Origin: Nemertoderma westbladi
Lineage: Eukaryota > Xenacoelomorpha > Nemertodermatida > Nemertodermatidae
DNA: 64,000 bases
Direction: 5' to 3'
NCBI GenBank assembly: GCA_032718475.1
Contig: JAUCBJ010008523.1
Coordinates: forward strand, 1-64,000
Shown here: positions 19,437 to 32,300 of the stretch, in pieces
Layout of the letters: every line of letters begins with the position of its first letter
How positions within the stretch are numbered: position 1 is the first letter of the stretch
Position numbers and translations under genes: made by a program
Notes under the pieces: model-generated
What the model was told of the DNA's origin: nothing
The model's input: only the letters and a program-made list of their open reading frames with translations
Databases searched by the model: none

Positions 19437-22400
19437 CTAAGGGAAATGCCGGGGTTTGGGGGCGATAGCCCCCAAGAAAAGAAGTGGGAAGTGGGGGTGT
19501 TGGGGACGATAGCCCCCAAGAAAAGAAGTGGGGGTGTTGGGGACGATAGCCCCCAAGAAAAGAAGTGGGGGTGTTGGCGACAATAGCCCCCAAAAAAAGA
19601 AGTGGGGGTGTTGGGGACGATAGCCCCCAAGAAAAGAAGTGGGGGTGTTGGGGACGATATCCCCCAAGAAAAGAAGTGGGGGTGTTGGGGACGATAGCCC
19701 CCAAGAAATGAAGTGGGGGTGTTGGGGACGATAGCCCCCAAGAAAAGAAGTGGGGGTGTTGGGGACGATAGCCCCCAAGAAAAGAAGTGGGGGTGTTGGC
19801 GACGATAGCCCCCAAGAAAAGAAGTGGGGGTGTTGGGGACGATAGCCCCCAAGAAAAGAAGTGGGGGTGTTGGGGACGATATCCCCTAAGAAAAGAAGTG
19901 GGGGTGTTGGGGACGATAGCCCCCAAGAAAAGAAGTGGGGGTGTTGGGGACGATAGCCCCCAAGAAAAGAAGTGGGGGTGTTGGCGACGATAGCCCCCAA
20001 GAAAAGAAGTGGGGGTGTTGGGGACGATAGCCCCCAAGAAGAAGAAGTGGGGGTGTTGGGGACGATAGCCCCCAAGAAAAGAAGTGGGGGTGTTGGGGAC
20101 GATAGCCCCCAAGAAAAGAAGTGGGGGTGTTGGGGACGATATCCCCCAAGAAAAGAAGTGGGGGTGTTGGGGACGATAGCCCCCAAGAAAAGAAGTGGGG
20201 GTGTTGGGGACGATAGCCCACAAGAAAAGAAGTGGGGGTGTTGGCGACGATAGCCCCCAAGAAAAGAAGTGGGGGTGTTGGGGACGATAGCCCCCAAGAA
20301 AAGAAGTGGGGGTGTTGGGGACGATAGCCCCCAAGAAATGAAGTGGGGGTGTTGGGGACGATAGCCCCCAAGAAAAGAAGTGGGGGTGTTGGGGACGATA
20401 GCCCCCAAGAAAAGAAGTGGGGGTGTTGGCGACGATAGCCCCCAAGAAAAGAAGTGGGGGTGTTGGGGACGATAGCCCCCAAGAAAAGAAGTGGGGGTGT
20501 TGGGGACGATTGCCCCCAAGAAAAGAAGTGGGGGTGTTGGGGACGATAGCCCCCAAGAAATGAAGTGGGGGTGTTGGGGACGATAGCCCCCAAGAAAAGA
20601 AGTGGGGGTGTTGGGGACGATAGCCCCCAAGAAAAGAAGTGGGGGTGTTGGGGACGATAGCCCCCAAGAAAAGAAGTGGGGGTGTTGGGGACGATAGCCC
20701 CCAAGAAAAGAAGTGGGGGTGTTGGGGACGATATCCCCCAAGAAAAGAAGTGGTGGTGTTGGGGACGATATCCCCCAAGAAAAGAAGTGGGGGTGTTGGG
20801 GACGATAGCCCCCAAGAAATGAAGTGGGGTGTTGGGGACGATAGCCCCCAAGAAAAGAAGTGGGTGTGTTGGGGACAATAACCCCCAAGAAAAGAAGTGG
20901 GGGTGTTGGCGACGATAGCCCCCAAGAAAAGAAGTGGGGGTGTTTGGGACGATAGCCCCCAAGAAAAGAAGTGGGGGTGTTGGGGACGATAGCCCCCAAG
21001 AAAAGAAGTGGGGGTGTTGGGGACGATAGCCCCCAAGAAAAGAAGTGGGGGTGTTGGGGACGATAGCCCACAAGAAAAGAAGTGGGGGTGTTGGGGACGA
21101 TAGCCCCCAAGAAAAGAAGTGGGGGTGTTGGGGACGATAGCCCCCAAGAAAAGAAGTGGGGGTGTTGGGGACGATAGCCCCCAAGAAAAGAAGTGGGGGT
21201 GTTGGGGACGATATCCCCCAAGAAAAGAAGTGGGGGTGTTGGGGACGATAGCCCCCAAGAAAAGAAGTGGGGGTGTTGGGGACGATAGCCCACAAGAAAA
21301 GAAGTGGGGGTGTTGGGGACGATAGCCCCCAAGAAAATAAGTGGGGGTGTTGGGGACGATAGCCCACAAGAAAAGAAGTGGGGGTGTTGGGGACGATAGC
21401 CCCCAAGAAAAGAAGTGGGGGTGTTGGGGACGATATCCCCCAAGAAAAGAAGTGGGAGTGTTGGGGACGATAGCCCCCGAGAAAAGAAGTGGGGGTGTTG
21501 GGGACGATAGCCCACAAGAAAAGAAGTGGGGGTGTTGGGAACGATAGCCCCCAAGAAAAGAAGTGGGGGTGTTGGGGACGATAGCCCCCAAGAAAAGAAG
21601 TGGGGGTGTTGGGGACGATAGCCCCCAAGAAAAGAAGTGGGGGTGTTGGGGACGATAGCCCCCAAGAAAAGAAGTGGGGGTGTTGGGGACGATAGCCCCC
21701 AAGAAAAGAAGTGGGGGTGTTGGGGACGATAGCCCCCAAGAAAAGAAGTGGGGGTGTTGGGGACGATAGCCCCCAAGAAAAGAAGTGGGGGTGTTGGGGA
21801 CGATAGCCCCCAAGAAAAGAAGTGGGGGTGTTGGCGACGATAGCCCCCAAGAAAAGAAGTGGGGGTGTTGGGGACGATAGCCCCCAAGAAAAGAAGTGGG
21901 GGTGTTGGCGACGATAGCCCCCAAGAAAAGAAGTGGGGGTGTTGGGGACGATATCCCCCAAGAAAAGAAGTGGGGGTGTTGGGGACGATAGCCCCCAAGA
22001 AATGAAGTGGGGTGTTGGGGACGATAGCCCCCAAGAAAAGAAGTGGGTGTGTTGGGGACAATAACCCCCAAGAAAAGAAGTGGGGGTGTTGGCGACGATA
22101 GCCCCCAAGAAAAGAAGTGGGGGTGTTTGGGACGATAGCCCCCAAGAAAAGAAGTGGGGGTGTTTGGGACGATAGCCCCCAAGAAAAGAAGTGGGGGTGT
22201 TGGGGACGATAGCCCCCAAGAAAAGAAGTGGGTGTGTTGGGGACGATAGCCCACAAGAAAAGAAGTGGAGGTGTTGGGGACGATAGCCCCCAAGAAAATA
22301 AGTGGGGGTGTTGGGGACGATATCCCCCAAGAAAAGAAGTGGGGGTGTTGGGGACGATAGCCCCCAAGAAAAGAAGTGGGGGTGTTGGGGACGATAGCCC

Positions 22401-25400
22401 ACAAGAAAAGAAGTGGGGGTGTTGGGGACGATAGCCCCCAAGAAAATAAGTGGGGGTGTTGGGGACGATAGCCCACAAGAAAAGAAGTGGGGGTGTTGGG
22501 GACGATAGCCCCCAAGAAAAGAAGTGGGGGTGTTGGGGACGATATCCCCCAAGAAAAGAAGTGGGAGTGTTGGGGACGATAGCCCCCGAGAAAAGAAGTG
22601 GGGGTGTAGGGGACGATAGAGCACAAGAAAAGAAGTGGGGGTGTTGGGAACGATAGCCCCCAAGAAAAGAAGTGGGGGTGTTGGGGACGATAGCCCCCAA
22701 GAAAAGAAGTGGGGGTGTTGGGGACGATAGCCCCCAAGAAAAGAAGTGGAGTGTTGGGGACGATAGCCCCCAAGAAAAGAAGTGGGGGTGTTGGGAACGA
22801 TAGCCCCCAAGAAAAGAAGTGGGGGTGTTGGGGACGATAGCCCCCAAGAAAAGAAGTGGGAGTGTTGGGGACGATAGCCCCCAAGAAAAGAAGTGGGGGT
22901 GTTGGGAACGATAGCCCCCAAGAAAAGAAGTGGGGGTGTTGGGGACGATAGCCCCCAAGAAAAGAAGTGGGGGTGTTGGGGACGATATCCCCCAAGAAAA
23001 GAAGTGGGGGTGTTGGGGACGATAGCCCCCAAGAAATGGAGTGGGGGTGTTGGGGACGATAGCCCCCAAGAAAAGAAGTGGGGGTGTTGGCGACGATAGC
23101 CCCCAAGAAAAGAAGTGGGGGTGTTGGGGACGATAGCCCCCAAGAAAAGAAGTTGGGGTGTTGGGGACAATATCCCCCAAGAAAAGAAGTAGGGGTATTG
23201 GGGACGATAGCCCCCATGAAAAGAAGTGGGGGTGTTGGGGACGATATCCCCTAAGAAAATAAGTGGGGGTGTTGGGGACGATAGCCCCCAAGAAAATAAG
23301 TGGGGGTGTTGGGGACGATAGCCCACAAAAAATAAGTGGGGGTGTTGGGGACAATAGCCCCCAAGAAAAGAAGTGGGGGTGTTGGGGACGATAGCCCCCA
23401 AGAAAAGAAGTGGGGGTGTTGGGGACGATAGCCCCCAAGAAAAGAAGTGGGGGTGTTGGGGACGATAGCCCCCAAGAAAAGAAGTGGGGGTGTTGGGGAC
23501 GATAGCCCACAAGAAAAGAAGTGGGGGTGTTGGGGACGATAGCCCCCAAAAAAAGAAGTGGGGGTGTTGGGGACGATAGGCCCCAAGAAAAGAAGTGGGG
23601 GTGTTGGGGACGATAGCCCCCAAGAAAAGAAGTGGGGGTGTTGGGGACGATAGCCCCCAAGAAAAGAAGTGGGGGTGTTGGCGACGATAGCCCCCAAGAA
23701 AAGAAGTGGGGGTGTTGGGGACGATAGCCCCCAAGAAAAGAAGTGGGGGTGTTGGGGACGATTGCCCCCAAGAAAAGAAGTGGGGGTGTTGGGGACGATA
23801 GCCCCCAAGAAAAGAAGTGGGGGTGTTGGGGACGATAGCCCCCAAGAAAAGAAGTGGGGGTGTTGGGGACGATAGCCCCCAAGAAAAGAAGTGGGGGTGT
23901 TGGGGACGATAGCCCCCAAGAAAAGAAGTAGGGGTGTTGGGGACGATAGCCCCCAAGAAAAGAAGTGGGGGTGTTGGCGACGATAGCCCCCAAGAAAAGA
24001 AGTGGGGGTGTTGGGGACGATAGCCCCCAAGAAAAGAAGTGGGGGTGTTGGGGACGATAGCCCCCAAGAAAAGAAGTGGGGGTGTTGGGGACGATAGCCC
24101 ACAAGAAAAGAAGTGGGGGTGTTGGGGACGATAGCCCCCAAGAAAAGAAGTGGGGGTGTTGGGGACGATAGGCCCCAAGAAAAGAAGTGGGGGTGTTGGG
24201 GACGATAGCCCCCAAGAAAAGAAGTGGGGGTGTTGGGGACGATAGCCCCCAAGAAAAGAAGTGGGGGTGTTGGCGACGATAGCCCCCAAGAAAAGAAGTG
24301 GGGGTGTTGGGGACGATAGCCCCCAAGAAAAGAAGTGGGGGTGTTGGGGACGATTGCCCCCAAGAAAAGAAGTGGGGGTGTTGGGGACGATAGCCCCCAA
24401 GAAAAGAAGTGGGGGTGTTGGGGACGATAGCCCCCAAGAAAAGAAGTGGGGGTGTTGGGGACGATAGCCCCCAAGAAAAGAAGTGGGGGTGTTGGGGACG
24501 ATAGCCCCCAAGAAAAGAAGTAGGGGTGTTGGGGACGTTAGCCCCCAAGAAAAGAAGTGGGGGTGTTGGCGACGATAGCCCCCAAGAAAAGAAGTGGGGG
24601 TGTTGGGGACGATAGCCCCCAAGAAAAGAAGTGGGGGTGTTGGGGACGATAGCCCCCAAGAAAAGAAGTGGGGGTGTTGGCGACGATAGCCCCCAAGAAA
24701 AGAAGTGGGGGTGTTGGGGACGATAGCCCCCAAGAAAAGAAGTGGGGGTGTTGGGGACAATAGCCCCCAAGAAAAGAAGTGGGGGTGTTGGCGACGATAT
24801 CCCCCAAGAAAAGAAGTGGGGGTGTTGGGGACGATAGCCCCCAAGAAAAGAAGTGGGGGTGTTGGGGACGATTGCCCCCAAGAAAAGAAGTGGGGGTGTT
24901 GGGGACGATAGCCCCCAAGAAAAGAAGTGGGGGTGTTGGCGACGATAGCCCCCAAGAAAAGAAGTGGGGGTGTTGGGGACGATATCCCCCAAGAAAAGAA
25001 GTGGGGGTGTTGGGGACGATAGCCCCCAAGAAAAGAAGTGGGGGTGTTGGGGACGATAGCCCCCAAGAAAAGAAGTGGGGTGTTGGGGACGATAGCCCCC
25101 AAGAAAAGAAGTGGGGGTGTTGGGGACGATAGCCCCCAAGAAAAGAAGTGGGGGTGTTGGGGACGATAGCCCCCAAGAAAAGAAGTGGGGGTGTTGGGGA
25201 CGATAGCCCCCAAGAAAATAAGTGGGGGTGTTGGGGACGATAGCCCCCAAGAAAATAAGTGGGGGTGTTGGGGACGATAACCCCCAAGAAAAGAAGAGGG
25301 GGTGTTGGGGACGATAGCCCCCAAGAAAAGAAGTGGGGGTGTTGGGGGGGGGGGGGGACGATAGCCCACAAGAAAAGAAGTGGGGGTGTTGGGGACGATA

Positions 25401-25772
25401 GCCCCCAAGAAAAGAAGTGGGGGTGTTGGGGACGATAGCCCCCAAGAAAAGAAGTGGGGGTGTTGGGGACGATAGCCCCCAAGAAAATAAGTGGGGGTGT
25501 TGGCGACGATATCCCCCAAGAAAAGAAGTGGGGGTATTGGGGAAGATAGCCCCCAAGAAAAGAAGTGGGGGTGTTGGGGACGATTGCCCCCAAGAAAAGA
25601 AGTGGGGGTGTTGGGGACGATAGCCCACAAGAAAAGAAGTGGGGGTGTTGGGGACGATAGCCCCCAAGAAAAGAAGTGGGGGTGTTGGGGACGATAGCCC
25701 CCAAGAAAAGAAGTGGGGGTGTTGGGGACGATAGCCCCCAAGAAAAGAAGTGGGGGTTTTGGGGACGATAGC
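19437..25772. repeat. 37-bp minisatellite, array 2 (about 171 units)
   Basis: The same unit as 15867-16135 repeats for 6.3 kb. Because 37 is not a multiple of three and the minus strand of the unit has no stop in any frame, up to 2076 codons stay open in more than one frame at once (peptide words like PNTPTSFLGGYRPQHP). Higher-order duplications are visible from shared rare variants: agcccccgag at 21472 and 22581 (offset 1109); attgcccc at 23761 and 24353 (offset 592, exactly 16 units); a one-base-short unit at 20821 and 22004 (offset 1183). A G run of 14 lies at 25344-25357. Confidence 0.97.
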
Positions 25773-26250
25773 CTTTATGTTATACTGTTACCCTTTACTC
25801 ATAGCCATAGATCATTTTAGGCATATTGATTCTGAAAAAACCGAGAAGACCCTATAATAGTCAATGTGGTCCAGTCTGAATGAATACAAAGGTTTTCTTC
25901 ACATAATGTTAATATTGGTGCTTTAAGGTACTTGTAGCTCATTCACATTTGACTTAAGACATATATATGTGAAGTCATTGCATTTTACTCATAGCCAGAC
26001 ATCTATCATATTAAAGTTATTAATCAAACGGCAAGCCGACTTCAGGGCGCGACAATGCATTTCGTGTACTGACTGAGAAATAAAGGAGTTTCTTTACGCC
26101 CGACTCTATCTGTTTTATTATACAATCCAATTAATTTCTCCCACAAGGGGCATCATCAGGGAAATAAACTAAAAAAACAGAAATACCGCACAAGGTATGT
26201 AAGATGAGGAAGACTTGTAAGTATGGCTTGGAGTATAATATATAAACCTA
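25760..26250 (+). repeat. Shared right flank of the 37-bp array, copy 2
   Basis: Near-identical to 16124-16609 and 49020-49506. It stops matching copy 3 just after acctaaaatgg (about 26250). It serves as an empty-site paralogue for the MITE at 16610. Confidence 0.9.
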
Positions 26251-27220
26251 AAATGGTCAAAACAAGGCGAAATGCTTCTCTATCTCAAATATGAAATTTT
26301 TAAACACTTTTGTAACGTACTGACTTGGCAATGCACTTAATAAATTAATTGCATTTAAATCTTATATCTCACAACTTTCCATATACATAATGTCCTCAAA
26401 TATTTGGTAATAGACATTATTTTTAGGTATTAGGGAACTTTAAACAAGAAAAGCATAAATTTCTTTCAACATTCTCGAGACGTGAAAGAATGTAGTCTTA
26501 CTTTGCATTGTTAGCAATACGCCATTTTATTCTTTTTATAAAATAAAATTGGCTACTTTTACTAAATTACTTTATTGCTTGATATTGTTGCTTGATCCTG
26601 TAATATAAAAATATGAACCATTTATTACAATACCTTTTAAAACAAATAATATTTTATCCCTTATCATCCATCCCTAAGAAATTTCGTTCTAAAAAACTGC
26701 CTATTTCACCGCCCGTAAATATCCGCTATTTTTATGAAAATATTATGTTGCCTTTGTTTCACCTTCCTTCCATACATGTAGATATGTAGGAATAAAGACC
26801 ATTCTATCTTTATTCGTAAAATTTCGATGCTAAATATCACAAGAACGGATCAAAACACTTTGATAGTTGTATTCCACAGAAAGTTCATAAGCCTAGTTTC
26901 AATTTAGTAATACAAAGGTTTTCTTCACATGATATTATATTGACTTAATGCACACATAAAGGTTGCATACAGAGCTCCGAATGCCAATAAGTGCCCATGT
27001 GAATAATACCAGGTCCTCCAAAGCCAGCTGGCTATGCTTTGCATATATTCTATGCTTAATATGCATTCTAGAATATTGTACTGCCATTCCGTTTGTCTAT
27101 TTTGGAAGCAGGCTGGAAATATATCTCTCACATACATAGTAAAGTTGCAGTTTGTAGACGGATTTATTGTTCACTCCGAATTATTGTAATTAATTTGGTA
27201 AGATCTTACCTAATGGTAAG
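26251..27220. other. Unique AT-rich sequence before the first exon-like block
   Basis: No recognisable reading frame or upstream exon. A short echo of the shared flank (aatacaaaggttttcttcac) recurs at about 26909-26928. The right end runs into the conserved pre-exon block (27212-27298), whose first copy is the most diverged of the nine. Confidence 0.5.
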
Positions 27221-27250
27221 AAGGTTGCAAGAGTTACTTTTTGCAAACCT
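27221..27250 (+). promoter_or_regulatory. Imperfect pre-exon hairpin, copy 1
   Basis: Equivalent of the 10-bp-stem hairpin upstream of the later exon-like blocks, here with two mismatches in the left arm (aaggttgcaa against aggtttgcaa). Confidence 0.5.
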
Positions 27251-27298
27251 GCAAGCATTGTTTATTAACAAAATCCAATGTATCTATATTTTTTCTAG

Positions 27299-27427
27299 TT
27301 TAACGAAGAAATTGACGACATAACGGATAATATTCCGTTGATATTGGGTGGCTCTGCTGCTCCTGATAAGCAACCGATCTGCACAAGCGATCTTGATCTG
27401 CTCGATGAACCCACCGCTGATAAGGAG
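27299..27427 (+). CDS. Candidate cassette exon, copy 1 of 9
   Basis: A 129-bp block preceded by a pyrimidine-rich acceptor (atattttttctag) and followed directly by a donor (gtaaat). In the only sensible frame it encodes 43 residues, beginning FNEEIDDITDNIPLILGGSA and ending DLLDEPTADKE: acidic, without Lys/Arg clusters and probably unstructured. Its length is divisible by three and both borders fall between codons in that frame, so it could be skipped or multiplied without a frameshift. Unlike the other copies, reading through the donor meets a stop after about 15 codons (tag near 27473). I recognise no domain. Coding is inferred from splice borders and from nine copies without a stop or indel; host gene, first and last exon are not visible. 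Confidence 0.5.
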
Positions 27428-27499
27428 GTAAATTTACACACTTATATTATTTTGATAATAAATTTAAATATTTAGTTGATGATTAATTGTGACATTTGT

Positions 27500-29024
27500 T
27501 TGTGTATGTCAGTCACAAAATTATTGCAATTATTAGCAGCTGCCACAACATTTTGGTATTAGTTTGTGGCTGTCACAACATTACAACAATAATTGTTTGT
27601 GACTGTCACAACATTACGACAATAATTGTTTGTGGCTGTCACAACATTACGACAATAATTGTTTGTGGCTGTCACAACATTACTACAATTGTTTGTAGCT
27701 GTCACAAGATTGCGATAATTGTTTTTTGCTTTCACAACATTACGACAATAATTGTTTGTGGCTGTCACAAAATCACTACAATTGTTTGTGGCTGTCACAA
27801 AACTACTACAATTGTTTGTGGCTGTCACAACATTGCGACAATAATTGTTTGTGGCTGTCACAAAATTACTACAATTGTTAGTGGCTGTCACAAAATTACT
27901 ACAATTGTTTGTGGCTGTCACAACATTACGATAATAATTGTTTGTGGCTGTCACAACATTACGACAATAATTGTTTGTGGCTGTAACAACATTACTACAA
28001 TTGTTTGTAGCTGTCACAAGATTGCGATAATTGTTTTTTGCTTTCACAACATTACGACAATAATTGTTTGTGGCTGTAACAACATTACGACAATTGTTTG
28101 TGGCTGTCACAAAATTACGACAATTGTATTGTAGCTGTCACAACATTACGACAATTGTTTGTAGCTATCACAACATTCGGTTTGTAGCTGTCACAACATT
28201 ACGACAATTGTTTGTAGCTATCACAACATTCGGACAATTGTTTGTGGCTGTCACAAAATTACTACAATTGTTTGTGGCTGTCACAACATTACGACAATTG
28301 TTTGTAGTTGTCACTACATTACGACAATTGTTTGTAGCTGTCACAACATTCATACAATTGTTTGTTGCTGTCACAACATTTGTACGATTGTTTGTGGCTG
28401 TCACAACATTACGACAATTGTTTGTAGCTGTCACAGCATTCGTACAATTGTTTGTGGCTGTCACAACATTGCGACAATTGTTTGTAGCTGACACAACATT
28501 ACGACAATTGTTTGTTGCTGTCACAACATTACGACAATTGTTTGTGGCTGTAACAACATTACGACAATTGTTTGTGGCTGTCACAACATTGCGACAATTG
28601 TTTGTAGCTGACACAACATTACGACAATTGTTTGTTGCTGTCACAACATTACGACAATTGTTTGTGGCTGTAACAACTTTGCGACAATTGTTTGTGGCTG
28701 TCACAACATTACGACAATTGTTTGTTGCGACAATTGTTTGTGACTGTCACAACATTACGATATTTTTTGTGGCTGTCATAATATTGCGACAATTGTTTGT
28801 GGCTGTCACAATATTGCGACAATTGTTTTTGGCTGTCAAAACATTACGACAATTGTTTGTGGCTGTCACAACATTCGGACAATTGTTTGTGGCTGTCACA
28901 ACATTGCGACAAATGTTTGTAGCTGTCACAACATTCAGACAATTGTTTGTGGCTGTTACAAAATTACTACAATTGATTGTGGCTGTCACAATATTCCGAA
29001 GTTGTTTGTGACTGTCCCAACACA
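27500..29024. repeat. 30-bp minisatellite, interval 1 (between exon copies 1 and 2)
   Basis: About 50 copies of a 30-bp unit of the form ttgtttgtggctgtcacaa plus cattacgacaa. The first 600 bp contain many 33-bp variants (an extra aat before aattg). Each unit contains the palindrome acaattgt and the inverted pair ttgtg/cacaa. Both strands read open because the unit is ten codons long; no gene is called. Confidence 0.95.
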
Positions 29025-29148
29025 GTTAGTTTTAGCTGTGAGATTTTGTGTGTGAAACTACCATGGTAAGAGGTTTGCAAGAGTTACTTTTTGCAAACCT
29101 GCAAGCATTGTTTATTAACACAATCCAATGTATCTATATTTTTTCTAG
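29025..29148 (+). promoter_or_regulatory. Conserved pre-exon block with perfect hairpin, copy 2
   Basis: A non-minisatellite block of about 125 bp ends at the acceptor AG. It contains a donor-like catggtaaga (29062) and then a perfect hairpin at 29071-29100: stem aggtttgcaa / ttgcaaacct, loop gagttacttt. The hairpin ends 48 nt upstream of the exon-like block. The same arrangement stands before copies 3-9. Confidence 0.6.
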
Positions 29149-29277
29149 TTTAACGAAGAAATTGACGTCATAACGGGTAATATTCCGTTGATATTGGGTG
29201 GCTCTGCTGCTCCTGATAAGCAACCGATCTACACAAGCGATCTTGATCTGCTCGATGAACCCACCGCTGATAAGGAT
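29149..29277 (+). CDS. Candidate cassette exon, copy 2 of 9
   Basis: 129 bp, same borders as copy 1 (ttttttctag before, gtaaat after). Differences from the commonest peptide are Asp7 to Val, Asp10 to Gly, Cys28 to Tyr and Glu43 to Asp: the most diverged copy, with all four changes nonsynonymous. Reading through the donor stays open into the minisatellite for about 58 codons. Confidence 0.5.
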
Positions 29278-29342
29278 GTAAATTTACACACTTATATTAT
29301 TTTGATGATAAATTTAAAAGTTTATTTGAAGATTAATTCTAA

Positions 29343-32300
29343 TATTACGGCAATTGTTTGTGGCTGTTACAACATTCCTGCAATTTTTGTGGCTGTCACA
29401 ATATTACGACAATTGTTTGTAGCTGTCACAATATACGACAATTGTTTGTAGCTGTCACAATATTACGACAATTGTTTGTGGCTGTCGCAACATTACGACA
29501 ATTGTTTGTGGCTGTCACAACATTGTGACAATTGATTGTGGCTGTCACAATATTACGACAATTGTTTGTAGCTGTCACAATATTACGACAATTGTTTGTA
29601 GCTGTCACAATATTACGGCAATTGTTTGTGGCTGTTACAACATTCCTGCAATTTTTGTGGCTGTCACAATATTACGACAATTGTTTGTAGCTGTCACAAT
29701 ATACGACAATTGTTTGTAGCTGTCACAATATTACGACAATTGTTTGTGGCTGTCGCAACATTACGACAATTGTTTGTGGCTGTCACAACATTGTGACAAT
29801 TGATTGTGGCTGTCACAATATTACGACAATTGTTTGTAGCTGTCACAATATTACGACAATTGTTTGTAGCTGTCACAATATTACGACAATTGTTTGTAGC
29901 TGTCACAATATTACGACAATTGTTTGTATCTGTCACAATATTACGACAATTGTTTGTGGCTGTCGCAACATTACGACAATTGTTTGTGGCTGTCACAACA
30001 TTGTGACAATTGATTGTGGCTGTCACAATATTACGACAATTCTTTGTGGCTGTCATTACATTGCGTCAATTGTTTGAGGCTGTCACAATATTGCTACAAG
30101 TGTTTGTGGTTGACACAACATTGCGACAATTGTTTGTGGCTGTCACAACATTGTGACAATTGATTGTGGCTGTCAGAATATTGCGACACTTTTTTGTGGC
30201 TATCACAATATTACGACAATTGTTTGTGGCTGTCGCAACATTAGGACAATTGTTTGTGGCTGTCACAACATTCGGACAATTGTTTGTGGCCGTCACAACA
30301 TTACGACAATTGTTTGTGGTTGTCACAACATTACGACAATTGTTTGTGGCTGTCACAACATTCGGACAATTGTTTGTGGCCGTCACAACATTACGACAAT
30401 TGTTTGTGGCTGTCACAATATTACGAAAATTGTTTGTGGCTGTCGCAAAATTACAACAATTGTTTGTGGCTGTCACAACATTCGGACAATTGTTTGTGGT
30501 CGTCACAACATTACGACAATTGTTTGTGGTTGTCACAACATTACGACAATTTTTTGCGGCTGTCACAACAATCCGGCAATTGTTTGCGGCTGTCACAACA
30601 TTCCGTAAATTGTTTGTAGCTATCACAACAATACGACTATTATTTGTGGCTGTCACACCATTACGACAATTGTTTGTGGCTGTCACAACATTCCGACAAT
30701 TGTTTGCGGCTGTTACAATATTACGACAATTGTGTGTGGCTGTCACAACGTTACGAAAATTGTTTTCTGCAGTCACAATATTCCGACAATTGTTTGCGGC
30801 TGTCACAATATTACGACAATTGTTTGTGGCTGTCAAAACATTACGACAATTGTTTGTGGCTGTCAAAACCGAGCGATAATTGTTTGTGGCTGTCACAACC
30901 TTGCGACAATTGTTTGTGGCTGTCACAGCATTGCGACAATTTTTTGTGGCTATCACAACATTTCGACCATTGTTTGCGGCTGTCACAATATTACGACAAT
31001 TGTTTGTGGCTGTCACAACATTAAGACATTTATTTGTGGCTGTCACAACCTTGCGATAATTGTTTGTGGCTGTCACAACATTGCGACAATTTGTTGTGGC
31101 TGTCACAACATTTCGACAATTTTTTGTAGCTGTCACAACATTCCGGCAATTGTACGCGGCTGTCACAACATTACCACAATTGTTTGTAGCTGTCACAATA
31201 CTGCGACAATTGTTTGTGGCTGTCTTAACATTCCGACAATTGTTTGTAGTTGTCCCGGTTACACGGCAGACTGCTACACTGCAGTTGTTTGTGGCTGATG
31301 CAGAATTCCTCCATTGTTTGTGCGTATCACAAAACTACAACATTTGTTTGTGGCTGTCACAACATTCCGGCATTTGTTTGCAACTGTTACAACATTCTGA
31401 AATTTTTTGGGACTGTCACAACATTACGACAATTTTTGTGGCTGTCACAATATTGCTACAATTGTTTGTGACTGTCACAATATTGCGACAATTGTTTGTG
31501 ACTGTCACACCATTACGACAATTTTTTGTGGCTGTCAAAATATTGCGACAATTGTTTGTGGCTGTCACAATATTGAGACAATTGTTTGTGGCTGTCACAA
31601 CATTACGACAATTGTTTGTGGCAGTCACAACATTACGACAATTGTTTGTGGCTTTCAAAACATTTCGAAAATTGTTTGTAGCTGTCACAACATTGCGACA
31701 ATTGTTTGTGGCTGTCTCAACATTACGAAAATTGTTTGTAGCTGTCACAACATTGCGACAATTGTTTGTGGCTGTCTCAACATTACGAAAATTGTTTGTA
31801 GCTGTCCCGGTTGCACGGCATACTGCAACACAGCAGTTGTTCGTGGCTGATACAGAATTTCTCCATTGTTTGTGCGTATCACAAAACTACGACTATTGTT
31901 TGTGGCTGTCATAACATTCTGACAATTGTTTGCGGCTGTCAAAACATTCTGAAATTGTTTGTGACTGTCACGACATTACGACAAGTTTTTGTGGCTGTCA
32001 CAATATTGCGACAATTGTTTGTGGCTGTCACAATATTGAGACAATTGTTTGTGACTGTCACACCATTACGACAATTTTTTGTGGCTGTCAAAATATTGCG
32101 ACAATTGTTTGTGGCTGTCACAATATTGAGACAATTGTTTGTGGCTGTCACAACATTACGACAATTGTTTGTGGCTTTCAAAACATTTCGAAAATTGTTT
32201 GTAGCTGTCACAACATTGCGACAATTGTTTGTGGCTGTCTCAACATTACGAAAATTGTTTGTAGCTGTCACAACATTGCGACAATTGTTTGTGGCTGTCT

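Noticed and set aside
19437-25741. Minus-strand open frames of 2076, 1951 and 1264 codons
   Set aside because: They run through a 37-bp unit that lacks stops in all three minus-strand frames, so several long frames overlap the same DNA. No non-repeat domain, start context or codon bias supports a gene.
26925-27137. Minus-strand 70-codon frame with membrane-like composition
   Set aside because: No family resemblance and no splice or promoter context; probably chance in AT-rich DNA.
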